Source: JAVBLF01 sp031553675
Lineage (GTDB): Bacteria > Bacillota > Clostridia > Christensenellales > CALWSW01
Direction: 5' to 3'
Length of the DNA stretch: 38,162 nt
Assembly: GCA_031553675.1 (NCBI GenBank)
Contig: JAVBLF010000022.1
Coordinates: 1-38,162 of the forward strand
A program made the translations under genes and the position numbers. This document shows positions 9,687 through 17,710 of the stretch, piece after piece. Position 1 is the first letter of the stretch. Each line of letters opens with the position of its first letter. Below the pieces are notes generated by a model, which was not told the DNA's origin, searched no databases, and was given only the letters and a program-made list of their open reading frames with translations.

Positions 9687-10418
9687 TTACGCTTCGCTCC
9701 CATACAGGCGAATCGGCGCGCGCTTGTGCTCAGTCCGGCTGTGCATGTCTTCGATCTTCGCGATCGTCTCAGGCGCGCCCTGTCCGGTTTGCAGGTAGCG
9801 GTCCAGGTCCGCATAGGCGAGGCCCAAGTCCTTTTCGTCGGTCTGCCCTTCGAACAGGCCCGCTGACGGCGCCTTTTGCCGTATGGCGTCCGGTGCGTCG
9901 AGGAAATCCAGGAAGGCGAAAACCTCTTCGACGGTCAGATCCGCGATCGGGTTGAAGTCACACGCGCCGTCGCCCCACTTCGTAAAATAGCCCAGGTAGC
10001 GCTCCGACCGATTCCCTGTCCCCGCCACCAAAGCCCCGCGCGTCTGGGCAATCGCGTAGAGCGTCGTCATGCGGAGGCGGGGAGCGATGTTGCTCGAAGC
10101 CGCGTCGCTCGGCATCTGTTCGGCCAACGCTTCGAGCATGCCCTGCTTGACCGACGTCAGATCGATGCGAATGTTCGCGATCTCGAATCGATCTGCCAGT
10201 GCGATCGCGTCGTCGATGTCCGACGCGTAGTTTTGCGCCGAGCCGCAGGGCATCATGACGCCGAGGACGTCTTCACAGGCGGCTTTGCACAGAATGCCGA
10301 CGAGTGCGCTGTCCTTGCCGCCACTGTTTCCGAATACGATGGCATGCGCATGCGCGCGCGCGAGTGTCTCGCGAATGAAGGCGACGCGCGCGCCAAATTC
10401 TTCTTGGTAGTTTCGCAT
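9687..10418 (-). CDS. nadE: NAD+ synthetase, short form
   Basis: A 243-residue cytoplasmic enzyme that amidates nicotinate adenine dinucleotide to NAD+, the last step of NAD synthesis. The ATP-pyrophosphatase loop SGGKDS is at residues 32-37; 'VAGTGNRSERYLGYFTKWGDGACDFNPI' at about 131-158 is the family's substrate and metal region, and 'DLTVEEVFAFLDFL' follows. There is no N-terminal glutaminase domain, so it should use free ammonia, as short NadE proteins do. The start ATG has GGAGG 6 bases upstream. The 5' leader is long and structured (see 10617-10659), which may mean regulated expression. A single-gene unit convergent with the secreted-protein gene. Confidence 0.95.
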   Translation of the reverse strand: MRNYQEEFGARVAFIRETLARAHAHAIVFGNSGGKDSALVGILCKAACEDVLGVMMPCGSAQNYASDIDDAIALADRFEIANIRIDLTSVKQGMLEALAEQMPSDAASSNIAPRLRMTTLYAIAQTRGALVAGTGNRSERYLGYFTKWGDGACDFNPIADLTVEEVFAFLDFLDAPDAIRQKAPSAGLFEGQTDEKDLGLAYADLDRYLQTGQGAPETIAKIEDMHSRTEHKRAPIRLYGSEA

Positions 10419-10616
10419 ACGAATCCTCCCGTCTGTTCAGAGCTTGTCTCGGATCTCGCTTCGTTGTTCGCGCGGGATTTCGTCAACGCGCTGGCGCTGA
10501 CAAAACGAGGCAAACATACCGTCCAAAAGACGCAAAGCAGAGAAGCGAAATCAGCTTCAGGCAAAGCGGCGTTTCGCGCTGGACACGCCGCCAATCATGC
10601 TTTATCAATATACCAC

Positions 10617-10659
10617 AAAAACGGGCAATGATACGATAACGCCATTGCCCGTTTTTTTT
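10617..10659. terminator. Terminator-type hairpin in the nadE/GNAT intergenic region
   Basis: AAAACGGGCAATG, 12-base loop, CATTGCCCGTTTTTTTT: at least a 10-bp stem with T-runs for both strands (8 on plus, 5 on minus). No plus-strand gene lies upstream, since nadE is on the minus strand, so it may be an attenuator in the nadE leader or the 3' end of an unannotated RNA. The region 10419-10771 contains no gene that I can support. It also holds GCGGCGT/ACGCCGC, which could form a hairpin within 10560-10600, and a minus-strand TATATT at 10607-10612 that may be the nadE -10 box. Confidence 0.7.
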
Positions 10660-10664
10660 ATGCC

Positions 10665-10713
10665 AAAATGGGTTCATATCGTCGAATAGCGGTTGCCAAG
10701 ATAACCCATTTTT
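10665..10713. repeat. Inverted repeat around the GNAT promoter
   Basis: AAAATGGGTT (10665-10674) and AACCCATTTT (10703-10712) are perfect 10-base arms with 28 bases between them. The right arm overlaps the spacer of the GNAT promoter. It could be an operator for a dimer, or, on the minus strand, the first of two successive hairpins in a nadE leader. Confidence 0.5.
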
Positions 10714-10721
10714 GATATCCT
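10693..10721 (+). promoter_or_regulatory. Promoter of the GNAT gene
   Basis: TTGCCA (5 of 6), 17 bases, TATCCT (4 of 6). The start would fall near 10728, about 45 bases before the start codon. Confidence 0.5.
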
Positions 10722-10771
10722 ATAGTCATACTGTGAATTTGGCAGGCTCGCCGCGAAAGGATGCTACTCTG

Positions 10772-11317
10772 ATGACGATTCTCGAAACCGAACGAACGAT
10801 ACTGCGCTACATGACGCCCGACGACTACGACGATCTTGCGGAGATCCACTTTGATGTCGAAGCGATGGCGAAAGGACGCGGCGCTTTCACGCCCGAAGAA
10901 CTTCGCGGCTGGATGCAAAGGACCTTTGAACGCTATGAGCGGCTGGGGTTCGGGCTTTTCGTCGTCGAACGCAAGTCGGATGGCGAAGTTTTGGGAGAGG
11001 TCGGCCTTTCGCAGCACGTGATCGAAGGTGAATCCGTACTCGAACTGGGCTACTTTTTCAAGCGCAAGCATTGGCGCCAAGGATACGCGTCCGAGTGCGC
11101 CAAAGCTTGTGTCGATTACGCGCATCTGACCCTGGAAAGCCCGGTCGTCTGCTCTCTGATTCACGGCGAGAACGACACATCGCGCCGCGTTGCGGAGCGC
11201 ATCGGCATGACGCTCGAAAAACAAGTGGCATGGAACGATCACGGGCAACACGTACTCATTGATTTTTACTCGATTCGCTGGCCCCACGCCGCCCTGACGG
11301 CCGAACACAGCGCTTGA
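10772..11317 (+). CDS. GNAT family N-acetyltransferase (RimJ/RimL-like)
   Basis: 181 residues with the full single-domain GNAT layout: 'LETERTILRYMTPDDYDDL' at the start as in RimJ/RimL-type enzymes, 'GEVGLSQHV' and 'ELGYFFKRKHWRQGYASECA' at about 89-108, where the Q/R-x-x-G-x-A acetyl-CoA loop (RQGYAS) is visible, then 'NDTSRRVAERIGM' near the end. It transfers an acetyl group from acetyl-CoA to an amino group; the target is unknown. ATG 10772 is used because the protein then begins as family members do; AAAGGA lies 11 bases before, a long spacing. Transcribed alone and closed by a terminator. Confidence 0.9.
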   Translation: MTILETERTILRYMTPDDYDDLAEIHFDVEAMAKGRGAFTPEELRGWMQRTFERYERLGFGLFVVERKSDGEVLGEVGLSQHVIEGESVLELGYFFKRKHWRQGYASECAKACVDYAHLTLESPVVCSLIHGENDTSRRVAERIGMTLEKQVAWNDHGQHVLIDFYSIRWPHAALTAEHSA

Positions 11318-11332
11318 CCATCCGTTTCCCTG

Positions 11333-11361
11333 AAAGAGCCTCGTTTCCGTGGGCTCTTTTT
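11333..11361 (+). terminator. Terminator of the GNAT gene
   Basis: AAAGAGCC, loop, GGCTCTTTTT, followed by TCG; an 8-bp stem directly downstream of the gene. Confidence 0.85.
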
Positions 11362-11542
11362 CGTGTTCTTTGGCGATTGCCTTTTGTGCGCGGCAGAAAA
11401 ATGCTAAAATGAAATATGCTTGTATTGCAATGGCTCGACCTTCTTCTCTCACGCGTTTCTTGCACGATTCCGAGAACACCGCCGATGCGCCGCCTCGCGA
11501 TCGATCGACCGCGGTGGCGGGCAGCCAAAAGGAGGACACCCG

Positions 11543-12544
11543 ATGAAGACAAGAAAGTGGCGGCGTGCGTTGGCGCTTGCGATGGCGCTGATGACGTTTG
11601 CGCTTCTGGGCGTCTGCGCCCAAGCCGCCGCCAAAACGGGCGCACAGGCCTGGGTGGGCTACAATTCCAAATACGATTTTTACCTGCTCGACAAGGAAGA
11701 CGCCTCATCTCTCATCCGCATCGACGCCACCGGCAAAGACAAGACACTCTACACCCGAAAACAGGGCCTCCACAACATCCTCTACTGCGACGAACGCTAT
11801 GTGTACGTGACCGGCGAAACGACCCATTTCAAGCCACTCGCATCGGACAAGGAAGACGAAGAAACCCAGTACGGCGTGATCCACATCGATCTGATCCGCG
11901 TCGATGCCGAAACCGGCAAGGCCACGACGATTCGGAGCAACCTGCGACACCAGCTCCTCTTCGCCGACGCCTCGTATTTCTACTACACGGCGGACGGTAA
12001 AAATACCCTTCGCATGAAGCACGATGGCACGGGTTCCGCCAAGTATATGAGCTACGACGCCTTCTTTGAGCGCCCGCAAGACCTCCCGAACGGCGCCCGC
12101 TTTGCCTACAACTACGAAAAAGAGACGACGACGATCACGCGCAAAGACGGCACAAAGAAGACCATTTCCGGCTACCCCTATGTCGGAGAGACCCACCTTT
12201 TCGCCTGGGAGCACCAGAAGACCGACGGCGAATACCGCTACACCCTCTACCGCTACGACTTGAACGGCGACAAGAAGGCCAAAATCCCTGCGCTCGCAAA
12301 CCATTTCTACACCGACCTCGTCTATGGCAAGGGCGCGTTTTACTTCGTCGAAGAGTCGGGAAACGGTTACGTCGTGAAAAAAATGACGACAAACGGCAAA
12401 GTGACGACCTTCCATGACGCCTCGAGTCAGGTTTTTGGGGGCAATTACCCAGGCATCTACATCGCGAAAAACTGGCTCTTCCTCTATGACGACGTCGAGA
12501 GCAACGGCCAATGGGGACAGTTCCTCTCCAAGCACAAGATGTAA
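11543..12544 (+). CDS. Secreted beta-propeller-like protein (DUF5050-type)
   Basis: 333 residues. A signal peptide ('MKTRKWRRALALAMALMTFA', cleavage near 'CAQAAA' at about residue 29) is followed by a series of units in which a 'YxYYT' strand precedes a 'L/I-x-R-x-x-x-D-G' turn, for example 'DASYFYYTADGKNTLRMKHD' and 'YRYTLYRYDLNGDKKAKIP'. This is the look of DUF5050 or similar repeat propellers that read out of the cell envelope in Clostridia; the number of blades is unclear. The AGGAGG site 7 bases before ATG 11543 sets the start. The next gene begins 54 bases after its stop with no terminator between, so the two are probably co-transcribed and may work together outside the membrane. Function unknown. 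Confidence 0.8.
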   Translation: MKTRKWRRALALAMALMTFALLGVCAQAAAKTGAQAWVGYNSKYDFYLLDKEDASSLIRIDATGKDKTLYTRKQGLHNILYCDERYVYVTGETTHFKPLASDKEDEETQYGVIHIDLIRVDAETGKATTIRSNLRHQLLFADASYFYYTADGKNTLRMKHDGTGSAKYMSYDAFFERPQDLPNGARFAYNYEKETTTITRKDGTKKTISGYPYVGETHLFAWEHQKTDGEYRYTLYRYDLNGDKKAKIPALANHFYTDLVYGKGAFYFVEESGNGYVVKKMTTNGKVTTFHDASSQVFGGNYPGIYIAKNWLFLYDDVESNGQWGQFLSKHKM

Positions 12545-12598
12545 CGCGCAACGAATCGCTTTGGCCTCATCCCGAACTTGAAAGAAGGTGGCGAAACG

Positions 12599-13273
12599 AT
12601 GAAAAGGCGAACCCGTATCTGGGCGCTCATACTCGCGCTTCTGCTCGCAGTTTGTATGGCCGGGACTGCATCGGCGGCGGTTCTCAGCAAAGCCCAAATC
12701 AGCCGCGTCGAGGGCATACTGGACATCTACCAGTACAGCATGTGGGAATACTGCATCTACCTGTCGGAAAAAAACGGCAAGGACCCCACCCCGCAACGGG
12801 CTTTGATCGCGTTCGACGCCGCGAAGCCCGTCGACGCGCAAATGATTACGGCTGCCGTCGAACTGCTCTACTACCCAGGCGCAGTCGTGGACAAGACGCC
12901 GTCCTGGATGAAGCCAGTCAAGCAGACGAGCGACGGAAGCCAGCAATTCAGCAAGGAAACCGTCGCGAAGATGTGCCGCGAGATTTTCGGCGTCACCCCC
13001 AAGAAGCACGCCTATACCGTCTGGGGCTACAACTACAAGACGGGCCGCTACACGATCGGCGGCGATATGGGCGAAACGTTTGCCCCAAAGGTCACGAGTG
13101 CCACGAAACTGAAAAACGGCGACATCCAAGTGAAAGCCAAACACCGCATCCCCGCTGACGACGGCACGGCAATCGATTCAGGCGTGACGATCACGGCTGT
13201 TCTGCGTCCCAGCAAGACGACTTCATGGGGCTTCACCTTCCGAAGCATCCAATACAAAGGAACGCTCGAATAA
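12599..13273 (+). CDS. Secreted protein of unknown function
   Basis: 224 residues with a signal peptide ('MKRRTRIWALILALLLAVCM', probable cut after 'ASA' at about residue 26). The mature protein has an N-terminal helical part (about 30-110) and a C-terminal beta-rich part: 'YTVWGYNYKTGRYTIGGDMG', then alternating strands to 'FRSIQYKGTLE', reminiscent of small lipocalin-like or ligand-binding beta modules, though I cannot assign a family. ATG 12599 follows AGAAGGTGG by about 6 bases; an ATG 21 bases earlier is the weaker choice. It is probably in one operon with the preceding propeller-like gene. Confidence 0.8.
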   Translation: MKRRTRIWALILALLLAVCMAGTASAAVLSKAQISRVEGILDIYQYSMWEYCIYLSEKNGKDPTPQRALIAFDAAKPVDAQMITAAVELLYYPGAVVDKTPSWMKPVKQTSDGSQQFSKETVAKMCREIFGVTPKKHAYTVWGYNYKTGRYTIGGDMGETFAPKVTSATKLKNGDIQVKAKHRIPADDGTAIDSGVTITAVLRPSKTTSWGFTFRSIQYKGTLE

Positions 13274-13297
13274 GAGCGAGCGCCACACACTGCGTTC

Positions 13298-13330
13298 AAA
13301 AACCCCCTGCCGTACTCGACAGGGGGTTTT
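13298..13330. terminator. Bidirectional terminator
   Basis: AAAAACCCCCTG, ten-base loop, CAGGGGGTTTT, with T-runs on both strands, between the convergent secreted-protein and lipoprotein genes. Confidence 0.92.
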
Positions 13331-13338
13331 GCTTGCGG

Positions 13339-13407
13339 TCATTGTGCGTTGGGGTCGTATTCGAAGTCGGCGCGGTTCTGCTGATCATTGGGGTCGTACT
13401 CGAATGA
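13339..13407 (-). repeat. Short direct repeat at lipoprotein C terminus
   Basis: Two copies of a 17-base unit that differ at one base (TTCGAATACGACCCCAA and TTCGAGTACGACCCCAA, coding strand) encode 'FEYDPN' twice, 14 residues apart. It appears to be a recent small tandem duplication. Confidence 0.6.
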
Positions 13408-14490
13408 ACCGGCGTTGCCCTGTACGATGCCTTCGATGACGCTGGTCACGTCGTCGAGGTACATCTGATCGACGAAGACCGAGTTGCAAAAGAGCGGCGC
13501 CGTCACATCCCCCGTAATCGGCACAAAGCCTTGGATCGGGTTGACGAAATACTTGGGAGCCGATTGCATGTTGAGCGGCGGATCCACCAGGAAAAAGAGG
13601 TAGCTACTCCCGCTTTCGAGCGAAATCTCCGGCACGTCATCGCGCAGGTATGTGACGCTCTGGCCGCTCTTGTAGTAGATCGTGTTTTGCAGCATCACGT
13701 CCGGCGCATCGCAGACGATCATCTCTTCGGCATGATCCGGAAAATCGCCCTTGAGCACGCGCTCGACGTTGAGCGTGTAGAGTTTGCTGTCCCCGCTGAC
13801 CGACCGGCGCATACTGGCGCTGTAGATGTCGAACTTGCGCTGGCCTAGATCGCGTATGCCCTGGAAGGAACCGATGAAGACGTAATTGCTCTGTTGGACC
13901 AGTGTCTCCATCTCTTCGAGGTAAAGAAAATCGGCGGGCAGGCTGATTTCTTCGCGAATCTTTTCGATCTCGAAGCGTGCCTGGCTCAGAAGGATGATGC
14001 TGTCGGATTCTGTCGTGATCGTGCCGACGTCGTCGACCATGAGCCAGAGCTCGGCGTCGAGCAGCGGGCGGTAGCTGCCCCCTTCTTCGCGAAGAAAGAG
14101 GAGGATCGACGTCGCATCTTCGGGCGCCGGAATGTCGAGGAGCTTCGCTTCCCTGCCCTCAGCGATCAGGTAAGGCGGTAATTCGAGCGAATGGACTTCG
14201 CCGTTTTCAAGCTTGCCGGCGAGCGACTCTTGCACGGTGAACACCAAGAGGCCCTCTTCGTTGTGCGACAGGCGGCCGAGAACGATGTCGACGTCCTCCG
14301 CGTAAAGAAGGCGAAGTGTCTGGTTGAAATCGTAGCGTTTCGGCATTTCGAGCGCGATTTCCCCCATGATCTCATAGCCATTGCGATCGAGAGGACGAAT
14401 GCAGCCCGTCGCGCCCATGAGCAAACCGAGCGTCAGCGCTCCGGCCCCGTAACGGAGCAGACAACGCGCCCCTTTCTCCATCGTTTTCAC
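13339..14490 (-). CDS. Lipoprotein of unknown function with duplicated C-terminal motif
   Basis: About 383 residues. The N terminus has a basic region, a hydrophobic core and a lipobox ending in 'MGATGC', so it is probably anchored in the outer leaflet of the membrane. The mature part shows two similar halves: 'DIVLGRLSHNEEGLLVFTVQ' and 'YVFIGSFQGIRDLG' both open a strand-rich segment that later contains an 'L..L' and 'LLFLRE'/'YLFFLV' strand, suggesting a tandem domain. It ends with 'FEYDPNDQ' and 'FEYDPNAQ' in direct repeat. The start is uncertain: GTG 14490, ATG 14481 and TTG 14502 are all in frame, and none has a well-spaced ribosome site. It follows recR on the same strand by about 100 bases. 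Confidence 0.75.
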   Translation of the reverse strand: MKTMEKGARCLLRYGAGALTLGLLMGATGCIRPLDRNGYEIMGEIALEMPKRYDFNQTLRLLYAEDVDIVLGRLSHNEEGLLVFTVQESLAGKLENGEVHSLELPPYLIAEGREAKLLDIPAPEDATSILLFLREEGGSYRPLLDAELWLMVDDVGTITTESDSIILLSQARFEIEKIREEISLPADFLYLEEMETLVQQSNYVFIGSFQGIRDLGQRKFDIYSASMRRSVSGDSKLYTLNVERVLKGDFPDHAEEMIVCDAPDVMLQNTIYYKSGQSVTYLRDDVPEISLESGSSYLFFLVDPPLNMQSAPKYFVNPIQGFVPITGDVTAPLFCNSVFVDQMYLDDVTSVIEGIVQGNAGSFEYDPNDQQNRADFEYDPNAQ

Positions 14491-14592
14491 GTACCCACCC
14501 AATCCTTCGCCTGGCGCGCGACGCAGTCACGCGCAGTCATCCAGAAACCGATTTACCGGATTGCCGTAACGATGCGCCATGTCCGCATGGCG

Positions 14593-15198
14593 TCATTCGT
14601 CCATCGCGCGCCGTCCAGCGAGCGCGCGTTTGAGTGTCAGCTCGTCGATGTATTCGAGGTTGCCGCCGATCGGAACGCCGTGCGCGATGCGGGTCACGGT
14701 GACGCCCTTCGGCTTGGCGAGGCGCGCGATATAGGCAGCCGTCGCCTCCCCCTCGACATCGGGGTTGGTCGCGAGTATCAGTTCTTCGACCCCCTCCGGC
14801 TCGAGCCGGGCGAGCAGTTCTTTGATGCGGATGTCGTCCGGGCCGACGCCCTCCATCGGCGAAAGCACGCCGTGCAAGACGTGGTAACGTCCGGTGAAAT
14901 CGTTCATGCGCTCCATGGCGAGAACATCGCGCGGGTCGCGCACGACACAGAGTATCGCGCTCGAACGCTGTGGATCCTGGCAGATCGCGCAGCGATCCTC
15001 GACGGCGTAGTGGCCGCACACGCTGCAAAAACGCACCTTCTGTTTGGCTGTGAGCATCGACTCTGCCAGGAGCGCCACTTCGTCGGCGCTCATATCGAGT
15101 ATGAAGTAGGCGAGCCGATGCGCCGTTTTGCGACCGACGCCCGGCAAACGCGCGAGCTGGCGCGCCAGGTTTTCGATCGCTTCGATGCCTTTGCCCAT
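14593..15198 (-). CDS. recR: Recombination protein RecR
   Basis: A 201-residue DNA repair protein that works with RecF and RecO to load RecA at gaps. Domains in order: helix-hairpin-helix ('LARLPGVGRKTAHRLAYFIL'), a four-cysteine zinc finger ('CSVCGHYAVEDRCAIC'), a Toprim domain ('ILCVVRDPRDVLAME' to 'ILATNPDVEGEATAAYIA') and the C-terminal 'RIAHGVPIGGNLEYIDELTL', all complete. Length is typical. ATG 15198 starts 4 bases after the ybaB stop. The ribosome site is weak, so coupling to ybaB is likely. The dnaX-ybaB-recR order is conserved across Bacillota and many other bacteria. Confidence 0.97.
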   Translation of the reverse strand: MGKGIEAIENLARQLARLPGVGRKTAHRLAYFILDMSADEVALLAESMLTAKQKVRFCSVCGHYAVEDRCAICQDPQRSSAILCVVRDPRDVLAMERMNDFTGRYHVLHGVLSPMEGVGPDDIRIKELLARLEPEGVEELILATNPDVEGEATAAYIARLAKPKGVTVTRIAHGVPIGGNLEYIDELTLKRALAGRRAMDE

Positions 15199-15202
15199 CC
15201 GG

Positions 15203-15544
15203 TTAGAATCCCAAGTTGAGGCCACCGGTCAACTTGCCCATCTCGGCCGCGACGGTTTCGCCGGCGGTGCGGAGCGCTTCGTTCACGGCGGCAAGGACGA
15301 GGTCTTGGAGCATTTCGACGTCATCGGGATCGACGACCTCGGGCTTGATGTCGATCGATTTGAGTTCTTTTTTTCCGTATACGGTGGCTGTGACCATGCC
15401 GCCACCCACAGACGCCGAGAACTCCATTTCGTCGAGTTCTTCTTGCTTTTTGATCATGTCCTGTTGCATTTTTTGGGCTTGCTTGAGCATGGCGTTCATG
15501 TTACCGCCGCCCATTCCGCCGCGTGGATATCCGCCTTTTGCCAT
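15203..15544 (-). CDS. ybaB: Nucleoid-associated protein YbaB/EbfC family
   Basis: 113 residues. A small dimeric DNA-binding protein of the nucleoid. After a glycine-rich lead ('MAKGGYPRGGMGGGN') comes the family helix 'MLKQAQKMQQDMIKKQEELD', the three-stranded sheet ('FSASVGGGMVTATVYGKKEL') and the C-terminal helix 'MLQDLVLAAVNEAL'. ATG 15544 has AAGGAGG 7 bases upstream. It has its own TATAAT promoter in the gap after dnaX, so it and recR can be expressed apart from dnaX. Confidence 0.95.
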   Translation of the reverse strand: MAKGGYPRGGMGGGNMNAMLKQAQKMQQDMIKKQEELDEMEFSASVGGGMVTATVYGKKELKSIDIKPEVVDPDDVEMLQDLVLAAVNEALRTAGETVAAEMGKLTGGLNLGF

Positions 15545-15578
15545 ATGTTTGGCCTCCTTCTGCATCGGATTTGCCAAC

Positions 15579-15584
15579 ATTATA
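15579..15584 (-). promoter_or_regulatory. -10 box of ybaB-recR
   Basis: TATAAT on the minus strand, preceded by T-rich DNA; the expected transcript start is about 25 bases before the ybaB start codon. No good -35 hexamer is visible at 17 bases. Confidence 0.5.
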
Positions 15585-15720
15585 TCAAAAAACAAGAATC
15601 ATTTGGCACAAAACTTTGTGGATTTCGCTGTTTTGCAAGTCCAAAATTGGCAAATTGACAAAACGAATCGGGTTTTGGGCGGTCGCTTGTTCATGGAATG
15701 TTTCCAAATGCGTCACAGAC

Positions 15721-15726
15721 ATTATA
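15721..15726 (-). promoter_or_regulatory. Second -10-like box after dnaX
   Basis: TATAAT on the minus strand, about 40 bases after the dnaX stop. With 15579-15584 it could form a tandem promoter for ybaB. The -35 region is poor. Confidence 0.3.
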
Positions 15727-15765
15727 GCACGCGGTTGGGAAAAATTGCTAGAATAATTTTACAAA

Positions 15766-17517
15766 TTATTCGAAAATAACCTTTTCTTCATCAAAAAGGG
15801 ATTTTATGGCTTGCGCCAGCGGCGTCTCCGGATTTGACTCCGGATTTGCCGGAGTCGCCTCTCGCGCTGCAAATGCATGTGCCGGCGCGGTGTCGGTCGA
15901 TAAGCGCTCCAGGAAACGAAGCTGCAAGCCTGGAAAGCGATCGTGCACCGAAGCAGCCATGTCGCTTTCCTTGGCGCGCAGTGTCGTCAGGAAGGCGGGC
16001 AAGCAGGCGGCGGGCGCTTCGATCTCGAGTACGGCGCCATTGAGCTGGGTGCGCCAGGTGTAGAGGCGGAAGATCTGTCGGATCGCCTCCCCTTGTCGGG
16101 CTTGAAGGGCCGCAAACACGTCCTCGGCGCTGGGCTCAGGCGCAGCGGCGGCACGTGCGTCCGTCTCGTCTGCCTGGGTGGGCGCTGGATTCGAAGCTTC
16201 CTCTGGGTGTTTTGCGCGATCCGGCGCAAGATCCGCGGCTTCCGGCACAGACGCGCGTTTCACTTGGGAGCTCGCCGGTTCCGGAGCGGGCTCCCATGCA
16301 TCCGACCCGGGCGCGCTTTCCCCGAGCGGAGCGGGCGGCGAAGCGATCGCCGGACGCTGTTCCAGGAGCGCAACCCGTTCGAGCAGGGATTCCAGTATGG
16401 CGCGCGAATCCCCCAGCGCTTTGGTCAGCGCCTCGTCCTGGGGGCGGCAGATGCGGATCGCGGCGAGTTCGAGCAGCACACGGGGCTGGTCGAGCCGCTT
16501 CATATCGCTCTCGGCTTCGACAAGAAGCGAGACGGCGCGAAGCAGGGTTTCGATCGGCGCTGTGTTCGCCTGCCCGTTATAGCGTTGCGCCGCGTCCGAC
16601 GTGCAGGACAGCAGGTCTTGCGCCGCCCCTTTTGTCGCCTTCATGAGAAGCAGCGCGCGCATGTGTGCGTTGAGGTCGCGGCAAAAGACGCCGAGATCGC
16701 GCCCGTTTTGCACGACGCGGTCGATCTGTGTCAGGGCGGCGGCGGCATCGCCCCGCAGCAGCGCGTCGGCGGTCGCAAAGAGAAAGGACGCGTCCATGCT
16801 GCCGAGGATCGCGAGCACTTGCTCGTTCGTGACCTCGCTGCCGCAAAACGCAATGCACTGGTCGGCCAAGCTCAGCGCGTCGCGCATGCCCCCTTGGGCG
16901 GTCAAAGCAATGTTACGAAGGGCTTCGGATTCGAAATGCGCGCCCGCCTCCGACAGCACCTTCTCCAGCCGCGCGACGATGTCGTCGAGCGAGATGCGGT
17001 GAAAGTCGAAGCGTTGGCAACGCGAAAGCACCGTCGCCGGCAGCTTCTGCGGTTCGGTCGTCGCCAGGATGAAGACGGCGTGTGTCGGCGGCTCCTCGAG
17101 CGTCTTGAGCAGCGCGTTAAAGGCGGCACCCGACAGCATGTGGACTTCATCGACGATGTAAACCTTGTGGCGGCTTTCGAGCGGCGCAAAGCGCACGTTT
17201 TCGCGCAGATCGCGGATCTCATCGACACCGTTGTTCGACGCCGCGTCGATCTCGATGATGTCGGGGCTGGCGGTGCTGAGGCAGGCGTCGCAGCAGCCGC
17301 ACGCCTCGCCATCCACCGGCGCGAGGCAGTTGATCGCGCGCGCGAAAATCTGCGCCGTGCTGGTTTTGCCCGTGCCGCGCGTGCCGCTAAAGAGGTAAGC
17401 GTGGCTGATCGTCCCGCCCTTGACCTGGTTTTGCAGCGTCGTCGTGATCGGCGTTTGGCCGACGACCTCGTCAAAACGCCGCGGCCGAAAGCGGCGATAA
17501 AGCGCCTGGTAGTGCAT
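15766..17517 (-). CDS. dnaX: DNA polymerase III subunit gamma/tau
   Basis: A 583-residue clamp-loader ATPase. Walker A GTRGTGKT is at 45-52, the zinc-binding cysteines are at 64, 73, 76 and 79, Walker B 'IVDEVHML' at 121-128, sensor 1 'ILATTEP' at 150-156, and the SRC arginine finger at 165-167. The AAA+ lid and oligomerisation domain runs to about 365. An Ala/Pro/Glu-rich linker (about 395-480) leads to a C-terminal domain that in tau contacts the polymerase. ATG 17517 is fixed by GAGGAG 7 bases upstream. I did not find an obvious slippery heptamer for a shorter gamma form. It follows marR, separated by a terminator, so it has its own transcript. Confidence 0.96.
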   Translation of the reverse strand: MHYQALYRRFRPRRFDEVVGQTPITTTLQNQVKGGTISHAYLFSGTRGTGKTSTAQIFARAINCLAPVDGEACGCCDACLSTASPDIIEIDAASNNGVDEIRDLRENVRFAPLESRHKVYIVDEVHMLSGAAFNALLKTLEEPPTHAVFILATTEPQKLPATVLSRCQRFDFHRISLDDIVARLEKVLSEAGAHFESEALRNIALTAQGGMRDALSLADQCIAFCGSEVTNEQVLAILGSMDASFLFATADALLRGDAAAALTQIDRVVQNGRDLGVFCRDLNAHMRALLLMKATKGAAQDLLSCTSDAAQRYNGQANTAPIETLLRAVSLLVEAESDMKRLDQPRVLLELAAIRICRPQDEALTKALGDSRAILESLLERVALLEQRPAIASPPAPLGESAPGSDAWEPAPEPASSQVKRASVPEAADLAPDRAKHPEEASNPAPTQADETDARAAAAPEPSAEDVFAALQARQGEAIRQIFRLYTWRTQLNGAVLEIEAPAACLPAFLTTLRAKESDMAASVHDRFPGLQLRFLERLSTDTAPAHAFAAREATPANPESNPETPLAQAIKSLFDEEKVIFE

Positions 17518-17585
17518 AGCTGTCTCCTCTATGTCTGAAGCTGGAAATTTTGCTGGGGGCCCGTTGTGTATCTCGCTATGTGCGC

Positions 17586-17614
17586 AAAGTATGGAAAACA
17601 CCCAAAAGACGCAA
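17586..17614 (-). promoter_or_regulatory. Candidate promoter of dnaX
   Basis: On the minus strand: TTGCGT, 17 bases, TACTTT. The -10 match is poor (3 of 6), but position and spacing fit. Confidence 0.3.
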
Positions 17615-17670
17615 CTTGAGGCACGAAACAGGCCCTTCGATCATAGCATCCGCTTTTCCGGATGTCCATG

Positions 17671-17703
17671 AAAAAGGCGCCCGGCATGACGGCACAAGCG
17701 CCT
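17671..17703 (-). terminator. Terminator of marR
   Basis: On the minus strand: AGGCGC, 17-base loop, GCGCCTTTTT, just after the marR stop. Confidence 0.7.
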
Positions 17704-17710
17704 GAATCGT

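Noticed and set aside
11705..13144. A 479-codon minus-strand frame across the two secreted-protein genes
   Set aside because: Both plus-strand genes have signal peptides and strong ribosome sites; the antisense frame has neither and spans their gap.
15595..15765. SRP (4.5S) RNA near dnaX, its usual place in Bacillus
   Set aside because: The conserved GGAA-type loop and AGCAG side of helix 8 are absent from the intergenic stretches around dnaX.
15943..17538. A 531-codon plus-strand frame opposite dnaX
   Set aside because: dnaX is unmistakable on the minus strand; the opposite frame has no motif or ribosome site.
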